Part shown: piece after piece, positions 25,743 through 34,793 of the stretch
Layout of the letters: each line of letters opens with the position of its first letter
Numbering within the stretch: the stretch's first letter is position 1
Assembly (NCBI RefSeq): GCF_018449635.1
Contig: NZ_JAAVUV010000001.1
Span: 578,501 to 642,500, forward strand
Length of the DNA stretch: 64,000 nt
Reading direction: 5' to 3'
From: Caballeronia sp. dw_276
GTDB lineage: Bacteria > Pseudomonadota > Gammaproteobacteria > Burkholderiales > Burkholderiaceae
Translations under genes and position numbers: made by a program
The notes under the pieces: generated by a model
Databases searched by the model: none
Seen by the model: the letters and a program-made list of their open reading frames with translations, nothing else
What the model was told of the DNA's origin: nothing

Positions 25743-27084
25743 AGGCCAGCGCGGTCACCGAAATGATCGTTTCGCAAACGGTCCATGTCTTGAACGTCTG
25801 CGTCACCGTCATGCCGAAGTATTCCTTGACCAGCCAGAAGCCGCCGTCGTTGACATGCGAAAGGATCAGCGAACCCGCGCCCGTGGCAAGCACCAGCAAT
25901 TCTGGGCGTACGCCGGTCGCCGTCGATGCAGCCGCTGCCGCAATGGGCGCAATGATGCCCGCCGCGGTTGCCATGGCCACGGTTGCAGAACCGGTTGCAA
26001 CGCGAATTAACGCGGCCACGAGCCATGCAAGGATCAGCAGCGGGACGTGAGCGCCGGTGGCGACATCCACAATCGCCTTGGAGGCGCCGCTGTCAATCAG
26101 GATACGGCCGAAACCCGCACCCGCTCCCACCACGAGCGTGATGCTCGCCGTAGGCGCCAGACACTCGTTCGTGAACTTGAGAATGGAGTCGCGATCGAAG
26201 CCGCGCGCGGAGCCGAATGTATAAAAGCTCAACAGCACTGCAAGCAATAATGCCATGTCGGGGTGGCCGATCAGACGCAAGACGTTGTTCATCGTCGACT
26301 TGGGCGGCGTGATCAGATCGGCCCAACTACCGATCAGCATCAGCAATACCGGCAACAGCACAGTCAAAAGGGTGATGCCGAAGCCTGGCAGCTTTTGCGT
26401 TGCGCGTGCCGCGTCCTGTTCGATGAACTGTTTCGCCATCGGATTCACGCCCTCCAGCACCACGAACCTGGCAATCAATTTGGAAAACAAGGGCCCGGCG
26501 ATGATAGCCGTGGGAATGCCGACTATCAGCGCATAAAAAATCGTGTGCCCGATGTCCGCGTTGTACGCAGTGACCGCAAGCAGCGCGGCCGGGTGTGGTG
26601 GAATCAGGCCGTGGACGACCGAGAGGCCCGCGACCATTGGAATGCCGACGCGGATCATCGACGTGCCCGTGCGTTGTGCGACGTTGAACGCGATCGGAAT
26701 CAATAACACGAAGCCGACTTCAAAGAACACCGGCAAGCCGACCAGAAACGCAATGCACATCATTGCCCAATGGACGTTCTTTGGACCGAACAAATCTATC
26801 AGCGTGCGTGCAATGCGCTCAGCCCCACCGGACTCGGCCATCATCTTGCCGAGCATCGTGCCCAGGCCGACGACGATTGCAATGTGCCCGAGCGTGCCGC
26901 CCACCCCGGTCTCGAACGACTTGAGGATGGATGTCATCGGCATGCCGACAGCGAGCGCAAGCGCGACCGAAACCACCATCAGCGTAATAAACGGATTGAG
27001 CTTGAAACGCGCAATCAGCACGACAAGCGCGATGATCGCGATCAACGCGTAGACGAGTAACAGACTTCCCTGGACAGTCGCCAT
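25714..27084 (-). CDS. GntP-family gluconate/sugar-acid:H+ symporter
   Basis: A 456-residue inner-membrane symporter of the GntP family with about 12-14 transmembrane segments. 'GLSVVHGLIPPHPAALLAVTAY' and 'VNDGGFWLVKEYFGM' are family signature regions. It imports gluconate or related sugar acids (the family includes D-glucosaminate and glycerate-type substrates). The ATG at 27084 follows GGAG. A porin and a DgaE-like lyase follow upstream on the same strand, a context that favours an amino-sugar acid as substrate; this is inference. Confidence 0.9.
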   Translation of the reverse strand: MATVQGSLLLVYALIAIIALVVLIARFKLNPFITLMVVSVALALAVGMPMTSILKSFETGVGGTLGHIAIVVGLGTMLGKMMAESGGAERIARTLIDLFGPKNVHWAMMCIAFLVGLPVFFEVGFVLLIPIAFNVAQRTGTSMIRVGIPMVAGLSVVHGLIPPHPAALLAVTAYNADIGHTIFYALIVGIPTAIIAGPLFSKLIARFVVLEGVNPMAKQFIEQDAARATQKLPGFGITLLTVLLPVLLMLIGSWADLITPPKSTMNNVLRLIGHPDMALLLAVLLSFYTFGSARGFDRDSILKFTNECLAPTASITLVVGAGAGFGRILIDSGASKAIVDVATGAHVPLLILAWLVAALIRVATGSATVAMATAAGIIAPIAAAAASTATGVRPELLVLATGAGSLILSHVNDGGFWLVKEYFGMTVTQTFKTWTVCETIISVTALAFTLGLAAVI

Positions 27085-27109
27085 GGAGGCTCCAAGATAT
27101 CGATCGGAG

Positions 27110-27142
27110 AAAAGCCGGACCGTGCAGAGCGCATGGCCCGGC
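27110..27142 (-). terminator. Terminator of the porin gene
   Basis: On the minus strand GCCGGGCC and GGTCCGGC form an 8-bp stem with one mismatch around a 13-base loop (27114-27142), followed by TTTT (27110-27113). It lies just beyond the porin stop at 27151. Confidence 0.65.
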
Positions 27143-27150
27143 GTGATGGA

Positions 27151-28266
27151 TTAGAACTTGTGGCGGATGCCCGCAACTGCAACGATCTGCCCGTTGTTGC
27201 TCGACGGATTCGTGACGCCTTCAACCCACGCCTTGGCGCCCGACGAACGCTGGTAGATGCCGTTCACATACAGGTCGGTGGTCTTCGACAGAAAATATTC
27301 GCCGCCCAGAGCCAGCTGGTTGTAGTGGGCGTTGGCTGCCGTAGCCGAGCTGCTGTTTTGACTCGTATAGATATATCCGAGCGAGAGCAACGTAGCCGGC
27401 GTGAATTGATAGCGCACGCTTGCTTCATAGTTTGCGAAGCGCAGGCTGCCGCCGGTCAGAAGATCGAAGTGTGAATTCGTATAAAGCAACGCGAGCGTCG
27501 CGGGTCCGAACGCATATGCACCGCCCGCGCCCCACACCTGGTTGCGCGCGACGTTGCTGATGATCGATGAGCTCGTGCTGTAGTAGTTGTCCGACGGTGC
27601 CGCGCCCGCCGTGTTCGATGCAGGGCGGTTGACCAGCGAGTAGGCAGCATCGAGACGCACAGGACCCGCGGCGTAATCGGCGCCTACGCTCCAGGCCCGG
27701 TTGTTTGCAAAGTCGCCGGCGGTATTCGAGAACGCGTACATGGCGTTGGCCGTCAAACCGGCAATTGTCGGTGTGGTGTACTTGACTGCGTTGCTCGTGC
27801 GATACGTGTTGTTCAGGTCATCGTTGTCGTAGATGGCATTGCCATACTGGCTCAGTGCGCCCACGCCGTTGATCTGCAGGTTCGACAGATAATCCTGTGC
27901 GCTGTTGTACTGACGGCCGAGCGTGATCGTGCCTGCCTTGTCGTTGCTCAACGCCACCCATGCGCTGCGGCCGAACATGCGTCCACCCTGGCCCGACGCG
28001 CCCGACTCGAGGCTGAAACCGTTTTCGAGCTTGAACGACGCCTTGTTGCCGCCGCCGAGGTCTTCAGTGCCGAGCAGGCCCCAGCGTGACCCTTGCACGT
28101 TTCCTTGCGTCGCCTGGTAGGCGCTGCTGCCCTTTTGATTATTGGTGTAGGTGAAGCCTGCATCCACGATACCGTAGAGCGTCACACCACTTTGCGCGAA
28201 AGCGGCATGCGCGAAGCTTCCGGTCACGGCGACGGCAATCGCCGTGCGAAGAATCTGCTTGTGCAT
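27151..28266 (-). CDS. Gram-negative general porin (Burkholderia type)
   Basis: A 371-residue outer-membrane porin of the Gram_neg_porins/Porin_4 family. A signal peptide ends at AAFAQS, the mature protein starts with SGVTLYGIVDAGFTY and the terminal residue is the aromatic Phe needed for outer-membrane assembly (RHKF). The body alternates beta strands with Gly/Asn-rich turns, and 'GSRWGLLGTEDLGGGNKASF' is typical. It probably forms a trimeric diffusion pore. It may serve uptake of the sugar acid handled by the GntP and DgaE-like proteins. GAGGAAA precedes the ATG. Confidence 0.93.
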   Translation of the reverse strand: MHKQILRTAIAVAVTGSFAHAAFAQSGVTLYGIVDAGFTYTNNQKGSSAYQATQGNVQGSRWGLLGTEDLGGGNKASFKLENGFSLESGASGQGGRMFGRSAWVALSNDKAGTITLGRQYNSAQDYLSNLQINGVGALSQYGNAIYDNDDLNNTYRTSNAVKYTTPTIAGLTANAMYAFSNTAGDFANNRAWSVGADYAAGPVRLDAAYSLVNRPASNTAGAAPSDNYYSTSSSIISNVARNQVWGAGGAYAFGPATLALLYTNSHFDLLTGGSLRFANYEASVRYQFTPATLLSLGYIYTSQNSSSATAANAHYNQLALGGEYFLSKTTDLYVNGIYQRSSGAKAWVEGVTNPSSNNGQIVAVAGIRHKF

Positions 28267-28434
28267 CTGGGTTTCCTCTGGTCGAAAGAAAGGCGCCCGC
28301 CGATGAATTTTTGTTGTCTTCGGAAGGCGTAAGGATTACTAAGCGTGCAAGGCGAAGCGTCGCCGGAAATCAATCCGGCGAAGCGGTCATACAAAGAAAT
28401 TCAAGCAAACTGGTTCGTGCGGAGAAAGCGAAGT

Positions 28435-29634
28435 TCAGTCCGGCCAGTTGCGCCGTCCCGAGAGACGCCGTGCGTCGCGTTGATAGAACGGCGTGATCAA
28501 CGGTTCCGGTGCGCGTTGTGCGCGCTCTAGCTCTGCAAGCAGGCGTTCAAGAACGGTAAGTTCCTGTCCCGGATGCAGATTGCACGGATCGATGAAAAAG
28601 AAATTCAGTTCGGCTTCGTGATCGCGGACGATCACGGGGATGCTGCCCGCCGGAGGGCGCGAAAGTGCATCGGCGAGATCCCATGCGCTGATGCGCGCTT
28701 CACGTGAGTCGATGGAAAGCTTCAGCCGGTCCAGCGGATTGCCGGTGGGATCGGCATCGATCTCAGCGCGTATGCCGGGACGACCAGCGAGACCAGCAAT
28801 CCACAGGTCGAGATAACCGCGTTCGCGCGCACGCACGGCGGCATGATCGCGCTGCTGCCATTGTTCGAGTGCGGCGATCGCGCCCGCGATGCCTTCCTTG
28901 CCGACTTTCATGCCCCGCCCGATGCCGCCATTCTGGAAATACGCGGCACTTACCAGGGTTTTCTTGCCGGCCACGATCCCGGCCGTCAAACCGCCGAGAA
29001 ACTTGTGCGCTGAATAAAGCACGAGATCGGCGCCGGCCGCAATGAAACGCGTGAGGTTGTATTCAGACGCGGCGTCGACGATAACCGGTACGCCCTTCGC
29101 ATGTGCTTCGGCGATAAACTCTTCGAGCCGGATCAACCCGAACTGCACTGTGTGATGCGATACGACGTATAACGCTGCCGTCGTGCGTTCGGTGATGGCC
29201 GACGCAAGTTGATAACCATGCGCCTCGGTGGCGGCGCCCACGGGCACCACACGTGCGCCTGCGAGGCGAATCGCCTGGTCGATGGGTGCGCCATAATTGA
29301 CGAGATGACCCGTCTGAATCACGACTTCATTTCGCAGGCCACTGGTATCCGGCAGACGCTCGATCAGGCCGACGTCGTCGCCGGTCATGGTCGCCGCAAT
29401 GCCAAGCGTGATCGCCGCCGAACAGGACGCGGTAACGTAGCCGCTCTCGCTGCCGCATGCCTTTGCGATTGCCGCCGATGCCTTGCGCTGCAAATCGTCG
29501 ATCTCAACGAATTGCGGCAAGATCGAAGCGACCGCGTCAATCACGGGCTGCGCCACGATGGACGCGCCGAGACTCGTCATCGTGCCGTTCACGTTGATGA
29601 CGGGGCGCAGACCCAAGCGAGAATAAAAGTCCAT
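28435..29634 (-). CDS. SelA-like PLP-dependent lyase (D-glucosaminate-6-phosphate ammonia-lyase / DgaE-like)
   Basis: A 399-residue fold-type I PLP enzyme of the SelA-like family. The N-terminus 'LRPVINVNGTMTSLGAS' and the Lys in 'LVLYSAHKFLGGLTAGIVAG' (the PLP site) are hallmarks. The family includes DgaE, which deaminates D-glucosaminate-6-phosphate to 2-keto-3-deoxygluconate-6-phosphate, and related amino-acid lyases. A GntP permease lies beside it and a RidA imine deaminase lies across the divergent promoter. These fit a beta-elimination reaction that releases an enamine. AGGAGT precedes the ATG. No DgaF-like aldolase is seen, so the exact substrate is open. Confidence 0.8.
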   Translation of the reverse strand: MDFYSRLGLRPVINVNGTMTSLGASIVAQPVIDAVASILPQFVEIDDLQRKASAAIAKACGSESGYVTASCSAAITLGIAATMTGDDVGLIERLPDTSGLRNEVVIQTGHLVNYGAPIDQAIRLAGARVVPVGAATEAHGYQLASAITERTTAALYVVSHHTVQFGLIRLEEFIAEAHAKGVPVIVDAASEYNLTRFIAAGADLVLYSAHKFLGGLTAGIVAGKKTLVSAAYFQNGGIGRGMKVGKEGIAGAIAALEQWQQRDHAAVRARERGYLDLWIAGLAGRPGIRAEIDADPTGNPLDRLKLSIDSREARISAWDLADALSRPPAGSIPVIVRDHEAELNFFFIDPCNLHPGQELTVLERLLAELERAQRAPEPLITPFYQRDARRLSGRRNWPD

Positions 29635-29647
29635 CGTCTGACTCCTG

Positions 29648-29674
29648 ATGTTCCTTTATTGTGGAACATATGTT
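29648..29674. promoter_or_regulatory. Candidate IclR-type operator in the divergent promoter
   Basis: ATGTTCC (29648-29654) and GGAACAT (29663-29669) form a perfect 7-bp inverted repeat with an 8-base spacer, and the right half extends into the 10-bp palindrome AACATATGTT (29665-29674). It lies just upstream of the DgaE-like gene and faces the IclR gene at 29748. Confidence 0.5.
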
Positions 29675-29747
29675 GTAATTGTGTATTAGATTAGCATACG
29701 ATTCACCTGCGTCAACTAGACAAAAACAATCAGCCCTGAGGAGCGCA

Positions 29748-30572
29748 ATGACCCGCAAGCCCCGTGAACCCTCGCAGGAACCTGACGCTGCGGCGCCGCG
29801 CACGCGCACCAGCGCGATCGACCGGGCCGTGCAGATTCTCGACGCGTTGCAGGAAGCCAACCGGCCGACCACCGCATACGAAATCGCGCGCAGTGTCGGC
29901 GCGCCGCTGTCCACGGTGTACTCGATCATCAACGACCTCGTGGAAAAGAACCTGCTCGCGCGTACGCCTGAGGGCGCGATCTGGCTAGGGTCGCGCTTGT
30001 ATGGTTACGGCTTGAGCTATGCAAGCTCGCTCGATTACCTCGCAGTCGCGCATGAGGAGATGAACCGGCTTTCGGCGCAGGTCGGCGAGACGGTCCAGGT
30101 CTGCGGGCTCGAAGAGGGCATGATGGTCGTATTGCAAATGGCAGAGGGACCCGGCCATTTTCGCGTGACGTCGCGCGTGGGAAGTCGCGTGCCGCTTAAC
30201 TGGACTGCATCGGGTCGATTGCTTGTGGGACATCTGCCTGACGCGGAACGTGTTGCCTATTTTGCGCGGCATGCGAAGTCGTCGCCGACAGCGCGCGCCG
30301 AAACACGGCCAGATGTGCTCGCGCGCATGGCCCGTGAGGCGCTCGACGCACGCTTGTCCATCCAGATCGGCGAGTCCGATGCATCGGTTGCATGCCTTGC
30401 TGCGCCGGTACTCGATCAAGCCGGCGACTGTGTTTTCACCATATCGATCGTGATGCCCGAAGCGAAGGCCGTTCAGAGTACTGAGCAATTTGGCGATGAA
30501 TTGAAAGTTGTTGCCGCTCGTATCGAAACGCGCCTCGGCTGGCATCGGCGCACGCCTGAATTTCAGGTTTAA
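29748..30572 (+). CDS. IclR-family transcriptional regulator
   Basis: A 274-residue IclR-type regulator. After a 20-residue disordered start, the winged helix (TSAIDRAVQILDALQ, then 'APLSTVYSIINDLVEKNLL') spans residues 22-85, and the GAF-like effector domain follows ('ASGRLLVGHLPDAE'). GAGGAG lies six bases before the ATG at 29748. It is divergent from the DgaE-like gene and precedes ridA by 60 bases, so it probably regulates this sugar-acid locus. Confidence 0.92.
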   Translation: MTRKPREPSQEPDAAAPRTRTSAIDRAVQILDALQEANRPTTAYEIARSVGAPLSTVYSIINDLVEKNLLARTPEGAIWLGSRLYGYGLSYASSLDYLAVAHEEMNRLSAQVGETVQVCGLEEGMMVVLQMAEGPGHFRVTSRVGSRVPLNWTASGRLLVGHLPDAERVAYFARHAKSSPTARAETRPDVLARMAREALDARLSIQIGESDASVACLAAPVLDQAGDCVFTISIVMPEAKAVQSTEQFGDELKVVAARIETRLGWHRRTPEFQV

Positions 30573-30632
30573 GCACCGGTCCTACGGTCTTCCGCCCCTT
30601 GGCTTCTTAACCTGAAAGAGAACTGACGCAAC

Positions 30633-31112
30633 ATGGTATTTTCGACTGAGACGAACTGCTACGACCGACTGCGGACTCGCGGATTGAAACTTCAGGACGT
30701 GCCCGCGCCGATAGGCAACTTCACTCATTGCACGCGCGAAGGCAATCTGCTTTTCTTGTCGGGACAGGGACCGCTCGACGACACCGGCCGCTTGATGAAA
30801 GGCAAGGTCGGCGACGATGTCACGACCGACGAAGCGTACAAGCACGCCCAACTGGTGGGTCTCAATCTGCTGTCCGTGCTTCACGCCGAGCTTGGCGATC
30901 TGAACCGCGTGACGCGCATTGTGAAGTTGCTCGGCATGGTCAACGCAACGCCGGATTTCGCCGATCATCCGCGCGTGATCAACGGTTGCTCGGATCTTTT
31001 TATCGACGTATTCGGCGACGTTGGCCGGCATTCACGTTCAGCAGTCGGAGTCGGATCGTTGCCCGGCAATATTACGGTTGAAATTGAAGCGATCGTCGCG
31101 ATTCGGGATTAG
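30633..31112 (+). CDS. RidA/YjgF-family protein (enamine/imine deaminase)
   Basis: A 159-residue RidA-family protein. RidA proteins hydrolyse reactive enamine/imine intermediates made by PLP lyases. Family features include 'LLFLSGQGPLDDTG', 'VTRIVKLLGMVN' and 'RSAVGVGSLPGNITVEIEAI'; the typical C-terminal Arg-Ser and Glu positions are present. It is about 30 residues longer than archetypal RidA, in the YjgH/YabJ-like long subgroup. It follows the IclR gene and ends before a strong hairpin at 31117. It is a plausible helper of the DgaE-like enzyme. Confidence 0.9.
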   Translation: MVFSTETNCYDRLRTRGLKLQDVPAPIGNFTHCTREGNLLFLSGQGPLDDTGRLMKGKVGDDVTTDEAYKHAQLVGLNLLSVLHAELGDLNRVTRIVKLLGMVNATPDFADHPRVINGCSDLFIDVFGDVGRHSRSAVGVGSLPGNITVEIEAIVAIRD

Positions 31113-31116
31113 TTTG

Positions 31117-31139
31117 TGGCTTCCCTAAATGGGAAGCCA
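31117..31139. terminator. Hairpin terminator after ridA
   Basis: TGGCTTCCC (31117-31125), a 5-base loop TAAAT and GGGAAGCCA (31131-31139) form a perfect 9-bp stem five bases after the ridA stop. Only a weak T-rich stretch follows. Confidence 0.6.
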
Positions 31140-31169
31140 TTCGATGCTTACTTTGCGGCTGAATGGCGG

Positions 31170-31340
31170 TTACTCAGCCATGGTCACACCCGAACCGCCC
31201 ATTTCCTCAGGAAGGTCCTTCATCTTGGGCAGACCGTCGTGCATTGGCAGCCTTGTTTCCTGATAGTGAACGTGCAGGCCCGCTTCGTACGGGAAGTCCG
31301 GAATGGTTGCGGCGTAAACGTCGGTCACACCCATGCCCGG
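31170..31340 (-). pseudogene. 3' fragment of a minus-strand gene, resembling the end of a GFA-type small enzyme
   Basis: On the minus strand the frame reads 'GVTDVYAATIPDFPYEAG', then LHVHYQETRLPMHDGLPKMK and DLPEEMGGSG before a stop at 31170. I believe this resembles the C-terminal end of glutathione-dependent formaldehyde-activating (GFA-like) proteins, but the match is from memory and uncertain. The sequence upstream of about 31340 on this strand is antisense to the allophanate hydrolase fragment, so the 5' part of the gene is missing. Confidence 0.45.
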
Positions 31341-32516
31341 ATGTTCGATACGCTGTCGATCTTCGCGCATGACGTTGCCGATGCGTGGCACGTCCTGGCG
31401 CAAATGGCGAAATTCGACGCAAGCGACGCGTACTCGCGCAAGGTGCCCCCATTAGCCGCGGCATCCTGTGCGTTGCGTATTGGTGTACCCGAAGAGCTGG
31501 AGTTCTTCAACGATACAACCGCGCAGCAAGCCTTTGGCGCCGCGCTCGAGGCGTTATCGGCGGATCTCGCAACGAGCCCTGACGGCATCGATTTCGCACC
31601 GTTCAAACGCGTCTCGGCGTTGCTCTACGACGGCCCGTGGGTCGCGGAGCGGCGCGCCGCGCTCGGCGCATTCTTCGACACCAACTTCGCTGACATCGAT
31701 ACAACTGTGGCCGCCGTGATCGGCAAGGCCGATCGCTTCAGCGCGGTCGATGCCTTCAACGGGCAGTACGCGCTTGCGGAACTCAAGCGTGAATCCGAGC
31801 GATGTTTCGGGTCCATCGATGTATTGATCGTGCCCACCACGCCCACTCATCCGCTTATCGCAGATGTGCAGGCAAGTCCGATCGAGCGCAACAGCGAACT
31901 GGGTTACTACACCAACTTCGTGAATCTGCTGGACCTGTGCGCGTTGTCCGTGCCGTGCGTGCGCAGAAACGATGGATTGCCCGCCGGCGTGACGCTGATC
32001 GCGCCGAGCGGGTCGGATCATCGGCTGGCGGTTCTGGGTGCACGCATTCAAACGCTTTTCAATGGCACGGCCAACCCCGAGCTTCAGCCGTTGCCATTCC
32101 AGGAACCGACTGTCGCGCTCGCGGTGGTTGGCGCGCATCTGCGCGGGCAACCGCTCAACAAACAGTTGCTGGAAGCGGGCGCACGGTTCGTTGAGGCGAC
32201 CAGGACTTCGTCCGCGTACCAGTTATTCGCGCTCGCGAATACGTCACCGCCGAAGCCTGGTCTTGTACGCAACGCGGAACGTAGTGGCGCAGCTATCGCC
32301 GTCGAAGTCTGGGACGTGCCGGTGCGCACGTTCGGCAAGTTCGTGATGGACGTTCCTCCGCCGATGGGTATCGGCACGGTGGAGCTGGCCGACGGACGCT
32401 TCGTCAAAGGCTTCATATGCGAGCCCTGGGCGGTATTGGAGTTAAGCGGAGCGCAGGACATTACCTCTTTCGGCGGCTGGATTGCCTACCTCGACAGTCT
32501 TCAAACTAGAACCTAG
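31335..32516 (+). pseudogene. 5'-truncated allophanate hydrolase (atzF-like)
   Basis: From about 31348 the frame matches the second half of allophanate hydrolase: 'DTLSIFAHDVADAWHVL', then 'DVLIVPTTPTHPLIADVQ' in the amidase fold, and the C-terminal domain 'YQLFALANTSPPKPGLVRN' to 'ITSFGGWIAYLDSL', which decarboxylates the N-carboxycarbamate intermediate. The amidase-signature core with the Ser-cisSer-Lys triad (roughly the first 190 residues) is absent. A long open frame continues upstream to 31116 by chance but encodes antisense of another gene remnant. It lies at the head of the ureide locus, where a full AtzF would be expected. Amidase activity is therefore lost; a residual C-terminal-domain protein is possible. 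Confidence 0.82.
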
Positions 32517-32552
32517 TAACCCACGACCCAACTTGAACAGGAATCGAACGAC

Positions 32553-33650
32553 ATGACCAGCCGCCGCACATTCATCAAAGACGCGAGCCTCCTGGCGCTT
32601 GCGACCATGGCGCCGTTCCAGTCGGTTTTCGCCGCCGGAAAAACAACCGTTGGCGTGATCTATGTCGGCGCGCGCGGAGACTATGGGTATAACCAGGCGC
32701 AGGCTGCGGCGGCCGCGATCATCAAAAAGCTGCCTAACGTGAAGGTCGTGGAAGAAGAGAACGTGCCGGAAACCATCGCGGTCCAGAAGACCATGGAAGC
32801 GATGATCGAACAGGACGGCGCAACGCTCATCTTCGCAACGTCGTTTGGTTACTTCGATCCGCATGTGCTGAAGATGGCGGCCAAATATCCGAACGTGCGC
32901 TTCGCGCATTGCGGCGGTTTATGGAAGGAGGGCAACCCGCCGAACATCGCGAGTTACTTTGGTTATATCGATGAATGCCAGTACTTGAATGGTGTTGTCG
33001 CCGGTCACATGAGCAAGAGCAAGAAGCTTGGCTTCGTCGCGGCCAAGCCTATCCCGCAAGTGCTGCGCAACATCAACGCGTTCACGCTCGGCGCACAGTC
33101 CGTCGATCCATCGATCACGACGCAAGTGATTTTCACCGGCGACTGGTCGATGCCCGTGAAGGAGGCGGAAGCGACGAACAGCCTGGTCGATCAGGGTTGC
33201 GACGTGATCACGTGTCACGTCGATGGTCCGAAGGTCGTTGTGGAAACTGCCGAAAAACGTGGCGCGATGAGTTGCGGTTACCACGCGAGCCAGGCTGCAC
33301 TTGCACCGAAGGGTTATCTCACGGGCGCGGAGTGGGACTGGGCGACGCCATACAAGCAACTCGTCGCCGATGCACAGGCTGGCAAGCCGCAGCCGAACGT
33401 GCTGCGTGGCGGCCTGAAGGACGGCTTCGTCAAGATGTCGCCGTACGGCACGAAGGTCACGCCTGATGCTAAGAAGGCTGCCGACACCATCAAGGCCAGC
33501 ATGATGGCCGGCACATTCGTGATCTTCAAAGGTCCGATAAAAGACAACAAGGGTGGCACCGCGATCGCTGCCGGCACGAGCCACCCGCAGACCGACTACA
33601 CGCTGGAAAGCATGAATTATCTGGTGTCCGGCGTCACGGGCCAGATCTGA
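32553..33650 (+). CDS. BMP-family ABC transporter substrate-binding protein
   Basis: A 365-residue binding protein of the basic membrane protein (PnrA/BmpA-like) family, which usually binds nucleosides or other heterocyclic/ureide compounds. The N-terminus TSRRTFIKDASLLALA is a twin-arginine signal ending near SVFAAG. The family features 'GVIYVGARGDYGYNQAQ', 'FATSFGYFDP' and 'GAEWDWATPYKQLV' are visible. It is followed by two permeases and an ATPase that complete the importer, with biuret hydrolase between them. This suggests that the ligand is biuret or a related ureide (inference). AGGAA precedes the ATG. Confidence 0.9.
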   Translation: MTSRRTFIKDASLLALATMAPFQSVFAAGKTTVGVIYVGARGDYGYNQAQAAAAAIIKKLPNVKVVEEENVPETIAVQKTMEAMIEQDGATLIFATSFGYFDPHVLKMAAKYPNVRFAHCGGLWKEGNPPNIASYFGYIDECQYLNGVVAGHMSKSKKLGFVAAKPIPQVLRNINAFTLGAQSVDPSITTQVIFTGDWSMPVKEAEATNSLVDQGCDVITCHVDGPKVVVETAEKRGAMSCGYHASQAALAPKGYLTGAEWDWATPYKQLVADAQAGKPQPNVLRGGLKDGFVKMSPYGTKVTPDAKKAADTIKASMMAGTFVIFKGPIKDNKGGTAIAAGTSHPQTDYTLESMNYLVSGVTGQI

Positions 33651-33677
33651 TGGCGTTGTCATTCTGAAGGAGCCGTG

Positions 33678-34793
33678 ATGCGTCCCAATGCTTCGACTGC
33701 CCGCGTTTTGCTCGCTGCGTTGCCGGCGATTCCGACAGTGCTCGCGCTCGCCGGAACCCTGGTGCTGTTTTCGTTGTTTCTGCTGGTGCAGGGGCAGCCG
33801 GTCCTGGATGCAATCGGCCTGATCGTGCAAGGCGCGTTCGGTTCGTCGTTCGCGTGGCAGAGCACCCTGCTGCGTGCGTCGCCTCTCATGCTGACCGCGC
33901 TATGCGTGGCATTGCCCGCGCAAGTGGGGCTGATCGTGATTGGCGGGGAAGGCGCGCTGGCGCTAGGCGGAATGTGCGCGGCCATGGTCCCGCAGATGCT
34001 GCCGGCGAATACGCCGTGGCTGATCGCGACGCCATTGTTGGCGCTTGCCGGCATGCTTGCAGGCGCGGCTTGGATCGGCGCAGTGGGCGCGTTGCGGCAA
34101 TGGCGCGGCGTGAATGAGACCATCAGCAGTTTGCTGATGGCGTATATCGCGATTGCGCTGTTCAAGTTTTTTGTCGAAGGGCCGTTGCGCGATCCTGCAA
34201 GCCTCAACAAGCCCTCCACGCTTCCCGTTCCCCAGTCGATGTCGATAGGGTCTTTGCCGGGCCTCGAAGTCCACTGGGGCCTCATGTGGGGCATTCTTGC
34301 GTGCATCGCGGCGTGGGTCTTCGTCAAGTACAGCACCAAAGGCTTTGCGATGCGCATTGTCGGCGGCAGTAATCGCGCGGCGCGGCTGGTCGGCTTGCCG
34401 GTGAACGTACTTGCGTTTGTTGCGTGCGCGCTTGGCGGCGCAGCGGCGGGACTCGCCGGTATGTTCGAGGTTGCGGCGGTGCAGGGCAGCGCGAATGCAT
34501 CGCTGCTCGCGGGTTACGGCTACGCCGGAATACTCGTAGCCTTCGCAGCACGCCAGAATCCGCTGGCGATCATTGTGTGCGCCGTGATGATTGGCGGCAT
34601 CGAAGCGAGCGGCAGTCTGTTGCAGCGCCGCCTCGACCTGCCCGATGCCACCACGCTCGTCCTTCAAGGTCTTCTGTTCGCAAACCTGCTCGCATGGGAA
34701 GCGCTGGGCGGCCGGATCGCAGCGTGGCGCGTGCAGTTGCAGGCCGCTGCGCTCGCCGACGTCAACCTGCCGATGGAGCACACCCATGCCTGA
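33678..34793 (+). CDS. ABC transporter permease, nucleoside/ureide type (first subunit)
   Basis: A 371-residue inner-membrane permease of the BPD_transp_2 (YufP/NupB-like) family with about nine transmembrane helices. 'ALCVALPAQVGLIVIGGEGALALGGM' and 'GVNETISSLLMAYIAIAL' are typical of permeases paired with BMP-type binding proteins. The ATG at 33678 follows AAGGAG. The stop overlaps the start of the second permease by 8 bases. It is co-transcribed with the BMP gene 27 bases upstream. Confidence 0.9.
   Translation: MRPNASTARVLLAALPAIPTVLALAGTLVLFSLFLLVQGQPVLDAIGLIVQGAFGSSFAWQSTLLRASPLMLTALCVALPAQVGLIVIGGEGALALGGMCAAMVPQMLPANTPWLIATPLLALAGMLAGAAWIGAVGALRQWRGVNETISSLLMAYIAIALFKFFVEGPLRDPASLNKPSTLPVPQSMSIGSLPGLEVHWGLMWGILACIAAWVFVKYSTKGFAMRIVGGSNRAARLVGLPVNVLAFVACALGGAAAGLAGMFEVAAVQGSANASLLAGYGYAGILVAFAARQNPLAIIVCAVMIGGIEASGSLLQRRLDLPDATTLVLQGLLFANLLAWEALGGRIAAWRVQLQAAALADVNLPMEHTHA

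Noticed and set aside
31116..31334. Upstream extension of the allophanate hydrolase frame
   Set aside because: The frame stays open by chance; this stretch is antisense to another gene remnant and includes the hairpin after ridA.
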